In this document: positions 13,007 through 26,541 of the stretch, piece by piece
Layout: each line of letters opens with the position of its first letter
How positions within the stretch are numbered: position 1 is the first letter of the stretch
From: Hibiscus mutabilis
Taxonomy: Eukaryota > Streptophyta > Magnoliopsida > Malvales > Malvaceae
Length of the DNA: 64,000 nucleotides
Assembly (NCBI GenBank): GCA_019671005.1
Contig: CM033732.1
Coordinates: forward strand, 12,125,932-12,189,931
Reading direction: 5' to 3'
The notes under the pieces: generated by a model
Seen by the model: only the letters and a program-made list of their open reading frames with translations
What the model was told of the DNA's origin: nothing
Databases searched by the model: none
Position numbers and translations under genes: made by a program

Positions 13007-13403
13007 GTACCGGTACTGAGACCAGAGTATCGATACGCCTTAGTGTAAAAGGGAGAAGGGTTGTGAGGGAGTATCGGTACGCCTCCTTGTGTATCGGTAC
13101 CCCATGCATATTACGAATTCTAGTAACACTTTCGCGTACCGGTACGCAAGGGGCATATCGGTACCCACTGTTACATTGCCTGAGAGAGGCTTTAGCATAC
13201 TGGTATGCATAGGTAGGAGTACTGTTATGGGTTTGGATCGGTATGGGGCGATCCGAGTACCGATGATGTGTATCGATACGGGGTAGAGCATATCAATACG
13301 ACTTGAGGGTCTAGTTATTTCGAACTTAAAATGAGTAGCGGTACTCATGGATAAGTATCGGTACCTAGAGGGGAGTACGATACCCATATAAGAGTATCAG
13401 TAC
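13007..13403. repeat. Palindromic dyad cluster 1 (family B LTR)
   Basis: Near-palindromes of the form GTAYCGRTAC occur in pairs. Clear pairs with a 10-bp spacer are 13007-13036 (GTACCGGTAC..GTATCGATAC), the pair starting near 13073, the one near 13270, the one near 13333 and the last pair ending at 13403. Three other pairs have spacers of 9 or 12 bp or more decayed halves. Variants are mostly CG to TG or CA. Confidence 0.85.
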
Positions 13404-13744
13404 TCACTGGGCATTCTGCCCAAGAAATTTGAGTTTGCATTCGGGGGTTCTATAATTGGTGGCAAAGGGCCTTAGGGGTCTTTTAAGGTGTAAAATGAAT
13501 ACTAAAACTAAGAAACAAAGATTTTAACCCCGTATGAGAAATAAATGGCTAATGACTTGATGAACATTGGGTAAACCGTGTGAGGCAATAACCCATAGAG
13601 GTCCTAGGTGGATCAATCAAGGCTGTGTGGTAATTAGGGTCCTTGTTGTGTGCTGAAGGGACGCCTAGATAGTTGATTCATCCATTGTTGTTCAGATTTG
13701 GATACCCTAAGTGTGTTGCAACACCTTAAAGATTCCTGAATGTT

Positions 13745-13985
13745 GGATCCCGATGCTTTGTGGACACGGGCCTCATTCGAATATGCTTGATTTGAGATTC
13801 TGAGCATGGATATAGGATCCTGACGCTATGCGGACACAAGCCTCATCCCCTAGAATATATGATCCCGATGCTATGTGGATGCGGACCTTACTCATAGTGT
13901 AGGATCCCGATGCTATGTGGACGCAGGTCTCACTCAAGTGTAGGATTCCAATGCTTTGTGGGCACATACCTCACTTAAGGTGGTT
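13745..13985. repeat. Degenerate tandem array, about 45-65 bp units, in the solo LTR
   Basis: Five copies of a unit starting GGATCCCGATGCTATGTGGA and followed by GGCCTCACTC-like sequence, with variable spacers. The minus-strand family B LTRs have a matching array at 53940-54540 and 59340-59900, whose core reads GCTATGTGA when reversed. It is probably a length-variable part of this LTR. Confidence 0.7.
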
Positions 13986-16430
13986 AGGTTTTATCTGTGT
14001 GATGCTATGTAAATGTATGAGGTACTTGTATGAGCTATGTGCGTGACCATACATTCATAATGCTTTGTGTTTAGGCGGTTATGGTAGCGCTATTGTTATT
14101 TTGCCATGATATCATTCCTGTTGCATTGCTTTATTTATGATTTTCATGAAGCATGGTTGAGTGGCGGTGTATCCACTGAGCTTGTTAGCTCAGCGTTCGA
14201 AATCATTGTTTCCGTTCACAGGTTAATAGGTTGTCATGAGGGTTGAAGGAGCACCATCAAGGCTTGGATTTCAGCGTCGACTCTAGTCGTTGAGTACAAA
14301 TACTAGATGTAATGGGATATGTACTTCGTAGGACCCTATATGTATTTTGTAACTCTTATTTTGTACTATTTGGTCAAATTCGAATGTTTTAATACTTGTA
14401 ATTGGAGCTTTATGAATCTTGTTTTAAATATCTGAATTTAACTATGTTTTCAATGTATGAACTTATGTTTTTATTGGACTTGAAAAAGGAAAATTTTAAC
14501 AATATTGATTTTGGGTTTAGGGTCCAAATGTGACATTTGGGTACGGGTGTTACATAAGACATGTTTTAATGTTTATGAGAAGAGATTTGTAAAAGAAATC
14601 CTGAAACTAATTGAATTGCTAATTTTCTAGGTTATGAATAGTTTGATTTTTAGGTGTTTGTGGTGTTAGAAGGTTGCTAAATGTATAAGATGAAGTTGAA
14701 AGTGTTTTTAGATGTTGATTAGATTTCCAAATCATTGGCTTGTGGCTGGGCTTTGTCTAGGTTGTGTTTGGTGATGTTTTCGGTTATTTTAAGGAGGCAT
14801 TTTATGGTTTTGGTGAGGCAATGTTGGGAATTGATGTTGCTAGGATTATGGATGTAGAATGCTGCATTGACCCTCTTTTATTATGTGAATAAAACATGAG
14901 AGATTGATCCTACAACAATTGACGAAGGATTGGAAGCGTCAGACGCTTGATTTCACATCGGCAAGTGAAGCTTTATGTTGTCGGTGAGTGGAAACGAGAT
15001 TTACAGCCTTATAAAGGTTTGAAAGTGATTTTTGGAAGTTTAGATTAAGCTTGAAATGCTTGTCTAAGCTCAGAAGTAAGTATTAGACGATTACGCTCTC
15101 AATTTCAGTTTGACAAAGTTGATTTCTCATACATATGTTTATGATTTGATACCTACTATTACATACATGTTTTGGAAATGGATTATGAGACAAATGATCT
15201 TATATTTATGTTATTTGAGCATGGTAAATGCTTTATGAAAAGTATTTCGATTTTATGAAATGCATGGATTGTTGCATTGGAAATTGATTTAAACAATGCA
15301 TATGAAAAATAGTGAGGTATCATGTTTAAAATGAAATATATTAGCAAGTGACAATGGTTAAATGTTTTGGATATAGTTGGCATGCCATAGGGTTTAAAGT
15401 GCACTATAATAAGTCGCCTCATGTGTGTCAAGGGGTTGTGATTGTATCGTATTCTCCACCATGGGTACCTCAGCGGTCGAGGGGTTGTGATTGTACCATT
15501 TTCTTCCGCTGATGGATATTACACATTGTAACCTTTGAAGGGTTTATTATACCGTTTGCTCCAGTTAAATGTATGTTTAAGTGGTCTAAGGAACCACTTG
15601 TGAAATTCGTGTATCCGATGTGTTTTGATACATGAAATAATTGGTTATTGGGTCACTTTAATGCCAATATATGAACTAATGTATCATGATGGATGAATTA
15701 TGTTTTGTATAATGTGAGTTATACATGTTTTGCTCTTTAAGATTTGCTATTGGATGAATAAGGAGGTGAAGGCTTAAATTGAGGTTTTGCATATGGGATT
15801 ATGCATAAGATCCATTGTACATGTTTTTCATATGGTTTAATATGCACGTTTTTCAAAGGTAAAAAGGGCATGAGATATTTTGGCATGAAGTTGAAAATAT
15901 GGTTTAACTCAAATGGTTTTAAATGTATTGATGAACGTTTTTAGAGCGACCCTTACTAGGAATTATATGCCTACATTCTCCTTTCTCATCATTGGAGAAA
16001 AGTGAGTTTCCGGGGCAGCAAACGAGCAAGGAGGAATCCAAGAATCGATTTACTTCAAGTATGGTTTTAATAAACGAACTTGTAGTAATAAAGAGCAATG
16101 TGACAAAGTTGTAATTGGGAGGGTTGTTTGTTTACTCCATGTTTTGGGCATGTTCTATTTGGTATTTTTGGACTTGTGTGAGGTTATATGGTTTGATTGT
16201 GGGTTTGGGATGATAATTGCATGCTTGGGTAGAGACCATGCCCATAGGTTCTCTTAATTGATTTGCCATGGATATAATGTTTACCTAGCATGTTTGGATG
16301 ATTGTAAAAATGATGTTAAACATGTTATATGATGTTTGTTTGATGTTTGAAGCATGTTAGATTGAGCCTAAGTGTCATATGTTTGGCCAAGAGGTCATTA
16401 CAGGCCCAGTCATACCGAAATGAGTCTTCT

Positions 16431-16690
16431 GGGATCGGTATGCAGAGTCTGATAAGGCTCAATTTGAGGAAAATAACAAAGGGGTATCGGTATGAGTAGT
16501 CACCGTATTAGTACGCCCTTGAGGAATTTTATACTGGAATCGATACTTGGGGTACCGTATCGATATAGGTTTTAGCTACTAAAATCTCTTGATTTTGAAA
16601 TGTGCAACGGGGATTGGTACTCGAATAATCGTACTGATACGAGTACGCCACGTTGACTCGTACCAATATGATGCAAGTCTGTATTAGTAC
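16431..16690. repeat. Palindromic dyad cluster 2 (family A LTR)
   Basis: Pairs of near-palindromes with 10- or 11-bp spacers. An example is GAATCGATAC, ten bases, then GTATCGATAT near 16538-16567. Another is GGATTGGTAC, ten bases, then GTACTGATAC near 16611-16640. More decayed than clusters 1 and 3. A cluster sits at the equivalent place in the other family A LTR (62996-63329). Confidence 0.75.
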
Positions 16691-17096
16691 GGGGTTAGTT
16701 AATTCATGTATTTTCATATTGTTTTCTGGATTCTTTGCAAATTGGTCGCTATATTTGTAATGCTCAATTAATGATGGTATTGTGATTCAAATTTCATGCA
16801 AATTCACACAGAGGTATGTAATGAACCTAATTGAAGGTTGGTAACATAAATTTGTAATTTAGTCCTTTAATTAATAGAATTTACATTTTGGTCCCTAAAG
16901 TGTTAAGTCTTGCAAATCAAATGCTTGTTTCATTTCTCGCTGTTGTACATCATACCTTAGGGTTAATTAAGCATCTAGGCAAGATAAAAAGAAAAAACAG
17001 ACCGGTTTAGGTTATTGGTTCAGGTTTTCTTTGGCAAACCTAATGTGACGTCCTTAATTCAGTCTTGGCGGCTATGTTGGGTCAAGAGGTTACATT

Positions 17097-17115
17097 TGGT
17101 GGTTTTAGAGCCAGG
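17097..17115 (+). promoter_or_regulatory. tRNA-Met primer binding site of element A
   Basis: TGGTGGTTTTAGAGCCAGG lies 3 bp after the LTR end. It is a mutated match to the TGGTATCAGAGCC sequence complementary to the 3' end of initiator tRNA-Met. The copy at 63755 is better preserved. Confidence 0.7.
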
Positions 17116-17388
17116 TTTGATGAAAGTTGTGAGTTTTGTGAAAGTTGGGAGGTAAGTTGTGTTTGCTTGAGAGGTTGTTGATTGCTGTATAATATGTACA
17201 GTGTTTGATTATGTGATTATATGACTGAAATGTGATATATTGGGGTAAAATCTTGGGGACACATTGCTTTATTGCTACAAGTGTAAAAGAATTTTGTTTT
17301 TAGAACGTGAACATCTTGGATCCTTGCTTGAAGCTAGCCTAATTATGTTTTTGGTTATATTTTCATGCTATAGATACATATTTTGAGT

Positions 17389-20300
17389 ATGCCACCGAGA
17401 CGAGAGCTTAGGTTGAATACAAATAGTACTATCAGTAGGCAGGGAGTTGAGAGTTAGATAGTATTTCCTGATGGGTTGCCTCTTCTCTACCTAATCCTCT
17501 AGTTAGAGTGGGTGCTGGGCAAGTACCGCCAGTTCTACCCGGTTCATTCTTTGGGGATATGAAGCTATTAATTTAGGCTATGACCAGAGCTTTCCAAAAA
17601 GTTGTGGCTAGAGTGAATGTTCAGGCACCGACACCGGTAATAACTGTTAATCTAAGACTTATGTTGGAGCATCTACGTAGTTTAGGGGGTATTGAGTTCA
17701 GATATTTAGCTTCTGAGGTAGCTGAGGAGTGGTTTACGAGTATCGAGAGAATTCTTGGTCAGATAGAGTACACGGATGTGCTTAAGCTGGGTTGCATTGT
17801 ATCCTTGATTTAGGGAGATGCCTATAATTGGTAGACTACCACTATAGCGGGAATGCCATTCGAGGATGTGACTTGGGAATTCTTCAGGGATGCTTTTTGG
17901 AAGAAGTATTTGGGTACTCGGTCCCAGGATAAAAACAAGCGCGAGTTTATATTTTTGGTTCAAGGTAATATATCTGTTTCAGAGTATGAGGTTTAGTTTG
18001 TTCGATTGAGCCAGTATGCACTTGAGTTGGTTCTTGATGATCAACAACGACGTGGTCGTTTCTAATATGGTTTGTTCAAGGATGTTAAGACCTATATGTT
18101 GGCTTCAGACTATACTGATTTTGATGTCTTGGTTAGCCAAGCCAAGGATATTAAACAGAATTTGGGCTTGTCTTTTCGTTATAGGGGCTCGAGTTTCGGC
18201 AAAAGAGTTATAAAATCAAATATTGGTGGTGGTCAGTTCAAGAAGAATCGAGTAGAAAGTATCGTCCTAATCAGATACATGGTGGAGGTAATGTCGGACG
18301 TGGACAACAGGGTTAGAACACCTATGCTGGAGTACCCCGAGTATAGTTGTTGTGGGAAACGTATTTTGGGAGAGTGTTGGGCTACACATAATCCATGTTG
18401 GAGTTGTGGTTCGCGGGATCATTTGAGATGTGATTGTCTGCAGATGGCTAAGGATGGATAGGATACTGCACCTGTTGTTGCACCATAGAGAGGTCGTGGT
18501 CGTGGTCGAGATAATTTTAAGCATCGAGAGAAAGGCCAGAGGACTGTTGCTCATACAGTGGCTATTCAACCTGAGGCTGGTAGACCTGTGAGGATCTATG
18601 CGCATTTCGAGGGAAGAAATAACACATACGTGATTGCAAGTACTTTTACTTTGCAATCTATGTCATTATTTTCTTTGATAGATTCTAATTCCGCACATTC
18701 ATATATCTTGCGCAATCATGCATGTTTGCTTGATTTACCTGTAGAAGTGTTAGATGTGGGTATGCGAGTAACTAGTTCTTTTAGAGAAACAATAGTTGCT
18801 AGGAGGTGTCCTTTGAGGTTCAACGTTATATGTTTGCAGTTGATATGATAGAGTTGTTGTTTCATGGTTTTGATGTAATCTTAGTTATGGATTGGTTGAC
18901 CGATCATATGGCTGTGTTCAATTTCGAAACCAAGCAAGTTTCGTTGAAACTTGTTGATGATTATGAAATGGTGGTTATAGGAGAGGATGTTAAAATTTTT
19001 TCCAATGTGGTTTCAACTTTAAAAGAGCAGAGGTTGTTAGAGCTTCGGTGTCAAGCATATCTAGCTTATTTTATGAACCCATATATAAATGAAGTACGTG
19101 TTCAGGATATTTGTACCATTTGTAATTTTCTAGGGGTGTTTTTGAAGGAGTTGCATGGGTTACCACCGGATAGGGAAGTAAAGTTTTGTATCGAGACGTA
19201 TGTGGATGCTACTTCGGTGTCGATTGCTTCGTATCGCATGGCACGTAAAGAGTTGAAGGAGTTGAAGACGCAACTTCAGGAGTTGCTGGATCATGATTTC
19301 ATCCGACCAATTATCTCGTTGTAGGGAGCACCAGTGTTGTTCGTGAAAAAAAGGATGGCACTTTGAGAATATGCATTGATTATCGGCAACTGAACAAGTT
19401 GACGATTAAGAATAAGTATCTTTAGCCATGAATTGACGATTTGTTCGATCAATTATGGGGTTCTACAGTGTTTTCCAAGATTGATATGAGGTCTGGTTAT
19501 TATTAGTTAAGGTTAAAGGATAAGGATGTGTTGAAAACTACTTTTCGCACAGTTATGAGCATTATAAGTTTTTGGTGATGCCTTTTGGGTTGACAAATGC
19601 ACCTGCTGCTTTCATGGATATGATGAATAGGGTGTTCCATGCATATTTAGATCAGTTTGTGGTTGTGTTTATTGATGATATCCTTATGCACTCTCGTACC
19701 GAGGAAGAACATGATCGACATTTGTAGATTGTGTTGAAAGCTTTGCTGGATAATCAGCTATATGCCAAGTTGAGCAAGTGTAAATTTTGGTTAAGTGGAG
19801 TAATTTTCCTTGGACATGTTATGTCGGCGAAAGGTATTCGTGTGGATCCGTAGAAAATTGAGGCGGTAGTGAGTTGGAAGTCACCTAAGCCTATTTCAGA
19901 GGTTCGTAGTTTTCTTGGGTTGGTAGGAAATTATCGTTGTTTTGTAGATGGTTTCTCAAATGTTGCTACTCCATTGAATAAGTTGTTGCAAAAGGATGAT
20001 CATTTTGAGTGGACGGAGAGTAGACAATAAGCTTTTGAGAAGTTGAAGAAGGCTTTGAAGCGAGTTCCAATCTTGATTCAACCTGAATCGAGTAAAGAGT
20101 TTGTTGTTTATAGTGATGCATCCTACGTTGGTTTGGGGTGTGTGTTAATGCAAGACGAGAAAGTTGTGGCTTATGCATCTAGACAGTTAAAGGTGCACGA
20201 GCGCAATTATCCTACGCATGATTTAGAGCTTGCTGTAGTGGTGTTTGCATTTCAGATTTGGAAACATTATCTGTATGGTAAGAAGTTTATTGTGCACACA

Positions 20301-20594
20301 GATCAAAAGAGTTTGAAGTATTTGATGTCACAAAAGGAGTTGAATCTTAGGCAACGTTGATGGTTGAAGTTGCTTAAAGATTATGATTTGACGATTGAGT
20401 ATCATCCGAGTAAGGCTAATATAGTAGCGGACACCATGAGTAGGAAGGTTACAATGGATTTGGGGGTAATATTTGTGCGGTTAAGTGTGACACGTGCTGG
20501 GGGTTTGTTGGCTGAGTTGCAAGTAAAACCATCATTGGTACAGTTGATTAAGGAAAAGCAACCGTACGATGATTCGTTGGTTCCACATGTTAAG
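17389..20594 (+). pseudogene. Element A gag-pol, 5' portion (gag, protease, RT, RNase H)
   Basis: A decayed reading frame with many stops and several frame changes. Gag starts MPPRRELRLN. A capsid-like segment follows, then one CCHC zinc knuckle (CWSCGSRDHLRCDC, about 18393-18434). The protease site reads LIDSNSAHSYI where D-S/T-G is expected, so the glycine is lost. Reverse transcriptase has IDYRQLNKL and FGLTNAPAAF, with FIDD at 19668-19679 as the catalytic motif. RNase H includes YSDASYVGLGC and VHTDQKSL, ending at PSKANIVADTMSRK. The frame is cut at 20594 by element C. The order protease-RT-RNaseH is Ty3/gypsy. It could not produce a working protein. Confidence 0.9.
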
Positions 20595-23500
20595 TGTAAC
20601 ACCCCCTTCCCCTATTCGTACACCGGATATGAGTCAGAAATGCTGACTTCTTTATTCAAAGATTAGGGTAATTTAAAATTTTCAGAAAACTTCCCGATGG
20701 TCACCCATCCTAAAATTTCTCTAGCTCAAACACACTTAACTTTACTTAAAATCGACATAAATTATTTATTCAAGTTCTAATCATGAATAAATTATCTTAA
20801 AACCCATAACAACTTTAAAGGCCAATCTCAACTCGAATAAGTTTAGCAAGCATACATGCCACTATAAAAATCAACCTCAATTAGGATGTCATTATTGTGA
20901 TTACCTGTTGAGCTTTCCAATATTGATGCAATGTTTTTCTCCCTCTCATCTTGATTTACCTACGTGTGTACAATCAAACACACACTAAGTACGAACTTAG
21001 TGAGGCAATAAAGGAAATTAATAACAATAATTTAAACTTTATTCAAGTTCACGGCTACGTTTATATAGCATGATATATGTCAATGTCAAAAGATTTTCAT
21101 GTATGCCCGGTTATCATAATATGCCTTACATTCATCATGATCACTATATAAATTTACCATCATACCAATCATGTATCAACATAATATAAACCATATATAA
21201 ATTTCTTACTGATATACTTGCCATTTACCCTGAGTGTTCATATAAATATGTCCCGAGAGTTCATATACTCTCAAACCTATTTACCATTTATTATCCCTTT
21301 ATTTATAGCCTGATTATCAATGATTTCCCGCTTTCCCAATTTCATAAACCAAATATAACCTTGAGGACCCTAGGTACATGAGTCAAATATTCACCGAAGT
21401 GCTAACCCGCACGTTTATAAGGCCGTACTTTACAATACACTAAGTGTACTTTTAACACTATAGTGTTATCCCGAATTCCCGATTATGCAACGTGCTGTTG
21501 GACTCTATGGCATGCCAACTATACCATGTCCCTCAATGACTCATTTGGACAAAATTCCCGAATTTATTCCATCTATGGCAATGTATATCAATATAATTTA
21601 ATATTGGGCAGTTCATACCCGAAATAACTTTCATAGCATACCATCATCAATAACTAGTGATCAATGCATTTGTTTTCAATCCTTGACATATTTAAAATAT
21701 GTCAAATATATGATCAATGACGTAAATATCATGCCAACATATAAATCATGTAGACTTATCGCAAGTCTTACCAATGATGTATAAAACAACCATGTATCAT
21801 GTTATGTATGCATTGCACTCACCTAGGCCATTTATTAGCACGACTCACTAAATTCTACTCGATCCTTTCCTTTATAGAACCTCAAACTTTCTTTGATTCG
21901 GCATTGACTTCATTATTCACATGAATAAGATAAAATATTTGTTAGATTCAAATCTAACAATCCTTAACCATGCGGTCTAATATAATCATTTGAATATAAA
22001 AATTTCAATTATTTTTCCTTTCTTGTATTTTCACAAACTCATTATGGTCCCTAGTGACCAATTTGAACATCTAATAATTCTTCCGAGCTTGCTAACCCAC
22101 ATTTAGATACCAAATGTTTCAAATTCTATTTCCTGACAGCTTGTGCTACCTTTAAAGATTTACTTATACTAGGCAGAATACATACCAGATCTTAATTTCC
22201 TTTATACTGGAAAAACTAGAATCGATAACGGCTCTAACGGTATAATCCAAATAAATTAATAAAATCTAAAAAAATATGAAAATTCTTCAAACTCCCGTCA
22301 CAGATAGAAACTGCTCTGTAAATTTTTTGACCTTCATTTGATTAAAAATTTATATCTTTTGTCTCAGAACTTGAAATCAGTTTCCGTTTGTTGGATACGA
22401 AACTTGACAAACACATCTTTACAACAGAATAAATTTCATCATCTAACCATTTTTGTAGAATTTATGGTGAATTTTCAAAGTCACTGCCAAAATTCAATCT
22501 TCATCATAGCCTTCCGTAATCAACTTCTAATTTATACTAACTTCTTCTTATTTTTCTACTTATCAATTTAGTCCTATCACTTGTTTCAAAACATCAATTT
22601 ATCATCTTCTTCATCAAATAATTATTCAAATAATTCCCTCTAATTTTCTTTCTTTGCCCAAAATAGTCACTAAAATGCAAAGGTAAAGATTTAAACTTCT
22701 TAACTTTGCAATTTAGTCCTCAAATCAACACTACTACCTAAATTCTATTATTTTAAACAAAAATCAGATTTAATCCCCATCCAAGAATTCATTGCCTATT
22801 TGGTCACTTGATTTTGACAATTTGTCAAAATGGTCCCTAATTCAATTCAACATCGGTTTAGTATTCTAACATCAATTTCACATATCCAACATCATTAATA
22901 ACACAAATACACTCCAAATTCTAAAAATTCAGATTTGGTCCTTCAACTTTTCAAGTTGACGAAATGGTTCCTACACAATTTAACTTAGGGTTTTGCTTCC
23001 AAACAACAATTCAAGCTTACTAGATTATTATTTCAACATCACAAACCCTAAATTTAACTTAAATCCATAAACCCTAATCATCTTCATAATAATCAAAACA
23101 TGTAAAACTTAAATCCCAACTCAATATCATGATTTTAACATCATACTAGCTTGATTTCAACTTGAATTCAATCATGGAATCATAGAATCTCAAAAGCCCC
23201 AATTTGATCCATAAACCCTAATTTCTTTCTCATATAAATTCTCACCAATCAAGCATGGATTCCATGAATTATTGATATCAAAAGATAGAGCTTGAAGAGT
23301 AGAACAACTTTGTAGTTGAAGAGATTACCTGAAAATCGAGTTTCGAGGCTTGAATCGAGCTTGGAAATTTTTTTCTCTTTCTTTCCCTAGCCCTCACGTT
23401 TTTGGCTGGAAAATAATGTTCATCTTTTCACCATTATTTTACACATATATCTATTAAATGAATATTAAATTCATTTAATAGTGAAATTACAATTTTGCCC

Positions 23501-24402
23501 TTTTTATCCAATGGTTGAGATTGATTTTATCATCAATCATGGTCCAAAATTTAATCTTCCATTTTCTCTTTCCAAAATTTCGCATATAAATTTTTAAATA
23601 TTTCAAAAATGCCATTGGGGCTAAATGACCAATTTGCCCTCCAATTAGTTTTTATTTATTAGTTTGCCGTTCTTGTAAAAATTCAACTAAATCTAGTTGG
23701 AATCCAACCAAATACAATAAAATATTCATAAAATAATAATTTATGAATTTTTCCATGTCTTTTGAATCAGTCTCCAAAATTTCCATTCGATCCAATATAC
23801 CGATAAATAATCCTTTACTCAAAATAAATTGTAGGATTCATCTTGAATCAAACTAAAAATATTTCAAACACTTGGAAATGACTTTTTATAAATTTTCTCT
23901 ATCATATAGCAAAATTTCATAATTTTTCAGTTCGATTCGGGTATCCGAATTCCACTTAAACATTAACTGCGATTTTCCTAATAATCAAAATATCATATCG
24001 AACCAATAATTCCGAATTTGATTCACAACCTTAGGTGATCTGTTTATTTATGAAATAAAAACCGTTAACTTTTGGGAAATTACAACTTTAGTCCCCAAAC
24101 TTTCCCAAAGTTTATACTTTAGCCATAAAATTTCCAAAATTTACATTTTGGTCACTACCTCTTTAAACTTCAATTCCCTTTCCAATTTTCCTTGGAATTT
24201 AACCAAAATTTAAGAATACCTTATTCAATTCACTATCTATCACATGAGACCTTTAAACCTTAGAAATTTCCTTTCCAAAACCCATAATTAAAGAAATCCC
24301 AACTTTCGCATATTTGTCATTTTAGTCACTAAGTTAGCTTTTAAGCTATTATCTTAGTACTAAATGACCCTTAATAAACTTAGTAAATTTTGGGGTATTA
24401 CA
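20595..24402 (-). repeat. Left (3') LTR of element C
   Basis: It runs from TGTAACACCCCCTTCC to GGGGTATTACA, 3808 bp. It is non-coding apart from chance frames. Its middle third (about 22445-23480) is nearly identical to 28440-29480 in the right LTR, while the outer parts differ much more (see findings). Confidence 0.9.
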
Positions 24403-26541
24403 ATTCTCTCCCCTTAAGAAAATCCGTCCTCGAATTTTCAAAACGTACATGTTTTAAACAAGTGCGGATACTACTTTTCCATTACATCATTTGCTTCCCA
24501 TGTTGCTTTTTCCACTTGGTGATTGCGCCAAATGACTTTCACCAATGGTATTTAATTGTTCCTTATTTCTTTGACATACAACTCAGCAAACTTGCTCATC
24601 TAATAATCCATTCTAGCTGGTATAAAGTGAGCAGATTTAGTTAACCTATCCATAATTACCCAGATAGAATCTTTCTTACTGGAAGTCAATGGCAATCTTA
24701 TCACAAAATCCATTGTAACTCTATCATATTTCCACTACAGAATAGAAATAAATTGCAATTTCCCTGATGGTACTTGATGTTCAGCTTTCACCTGTTGACA
24801 AGTCAAGCACTTAGCAACAAACTTTGATATCATTCTTTTTCATACCAGGTCACCAATATCGACCCTTCAAATCTTGATACTTTTTTTTGGATGCATAGTC
24901 AAGGGACTATAGTGTGCCTTAATAAGCAAATCATGTTTCAATTTGGCATCTTTAGGAATATACACTTTATCTTTATAGTAAAGACATCCATCATGTTTAA
25001 TCTCAAAATCTTTAATTCCACCCGATTCCACTTGCTTTATCTTGGTTATGCAATCTTCATCTCATTGCTGACTTTCTTTAATATAATCTAACAATGATGA
25101 TCTCAATTACAACTCTACCAATAACGAACCATTTGATTTCCTCTTTAACTGAGCATTTAAAGCTCGTAATGTAGCGAATGTTTTCCGACTCAAAGCATCT
25201 ACTACAACCTTTGCTCGACCTGGGTGGTAATCAATATAAATCTATTATTGGATTAAATCCAATCTTAAACTTAGTCTCTCGATTAAGCATCAAGTCTGAC
25301 TGCTCATCTTAAGCAATCTATTTAAAATTTTCAAACAATAGGAATACTCTCCTAACATACCCTTGATGCTCGGTATCGATAGTATAAGTTAAATCATTTT
25401 CATATTGATAACAAATTCCAATAAATCTCTGCATGCTCATGCATGCCAATTATCACAACACTCATATGATTGGTTTTGTAGTTTTCTTGAATCTCCAACA
25501 TTAATTATAAATGCTAGAGAGTTCCTATTTTCCTTGTCTCAATCTTTTTACGGAATTATGTAATAAATTCAGATTGACATTTTTGCCAAAAATCCTCACC
25601 ACTTTTTTAAAGGTGGTTATCTCGATTTACTATTCCTCTTCACGAGCTATGACCTCTATTTAGATATTTTCTTATTCTGAATCCCTTCCATTGCATCTAG
25701 CATAATTTACTGCTTCATAATTTTTTTTTAAATACATAGGGCGGTCAGTACTTCTTTATACCTGACCTCTAGCCCTCTATGAACTGTCACAACAGACTCT
25801 CATTTTGTCTGCAGAAAGTAGTTTAGAAGCAAATCAGCTTAGTTTATTAACTTGCACTCATACCCATAAATAATCCAATTGCTTAAATTAAGATGCAAGA
25901 ACTCCATTGCGTCTCTAGGATAAATTTTTTTACGGAACACTCAAAGAAAGAACTCTAGCTAACAAACTTTAGAGTATGTACCGTAACATTACTTTATCAA
26001 ATACATGTCTAATCCTTTCAGACGAGATACTACTTTATTTTTAGTCTCCTCTGATCATCAATACAGAGTTCCTTCAACCTAACCTTTATATCCTTAGACC
26101 ATAGATTAACAATCATAGAATCTCCATCAATATCTTTCTGAAAATCTAGTATGCCAGAACTCTTAATTCTTTTGCATGTCTAAGCAGGCTGATTCAAAAT
26201 CGAATGTAATATCTGGAAGAAAAGCTCTTAATCCAGAACATGCATATCATGTTACCCTGGAGCCTCTGCACCATGCTAAGCTGAGGGCAGAGAATTATCA
26301 TTAACTTTATCACTCTCGTGAATATCTTTTTGATTCACTTGCCTAAACACCTGACACAAATATTTTCTCATACATTGGAATTTAACATTACTATCATAAT
26401 GAAGTAAGCAATCGCATCCATTCTAACAAGTAAAATCATCAGTAATTCTGATATCCTAGTGGCATGTATACACTTTTGACCTTTACCATACTTCGTTTAA
26501 TCTCTAGAACTGGTTAAACCTATAGCTCTGATATCAATAAA
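24403..26541 (-). pseudogene. Element C internal remnant: integrase and RNase H ends
   Basis: On the minus strand, 24620-24850 gives the integrase zinc-finger end (CLTCQQVKAEHQ) followed by the core start VTMDFVIRLPLTSSKK and IWVIMDRLTKSAHF, with one stop between. Near 25140-25240 the frame GRAKVVVDALSRK is the end of RNase H. The stretch 25240-26520 shows no protein I can identify. RT, protease and gag are absent or unrecognisable, so this is a deletion derivative. The reversed polypurine tract is at 24403-24418. Confidence 0.75.

Larger units (their letters stand above)
12115..14554 (+). mobile_element. Solo LTR of gypsy family B inserted in the 5' LTR of A
   Basis: It begins TGTAACGACTTAG and ends GGGTACGGGTGTTACA. 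It is flanked by a perfect 5-bp duplication, TAAGA (12110-12114 and 14555-14559). On removal, the family A LTR reads continuously, as judged by the uninterrupted copy at 60271. The start matches, in reverse complement, the end of the LTR at 53381-55946 (family B). Length is 2440 bp. It carries palindromic dyads at 13007-13403 and a tandem array at 13745-13985. No coding content. With matching ends and a target duplication, this is a recombination-derived solo LTR. Confidence 0.9.
11285..17094 (+). repeat. 5' LTR of element A (interrupted)
   Basis: It starts TTTAACACCCCAAATTTGGG, where TGTAACACC is expected (second base changed), and ends in GAGGTTACA just before a tRNA-Met primer site. The LTR is about 3.36 kb once the 12115-14559 insertion is removed. 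It aligns at its start with the 3' LTR at 33865 and over its whole length with the LTR at 60271-63749. It carries a cluster of palindromic dyads at 16431-16690 and a short tandem repeat of GGGGTTGTGATTGTA at 15431-15500. Confidence 0.85.

Noticed and set aside
13040..13387. 115-residue minus-strand frame rich in Y-R-Y and I-G-T
   Set aside because: It is the translation of the GTAYCGRTAC dyads and has no domain; it overlaps the solo LTR.
18267..18656. 129-codon minus-strand frame in element A gag
   Set aside because: It is the shadow of gag and protease on the + strand.
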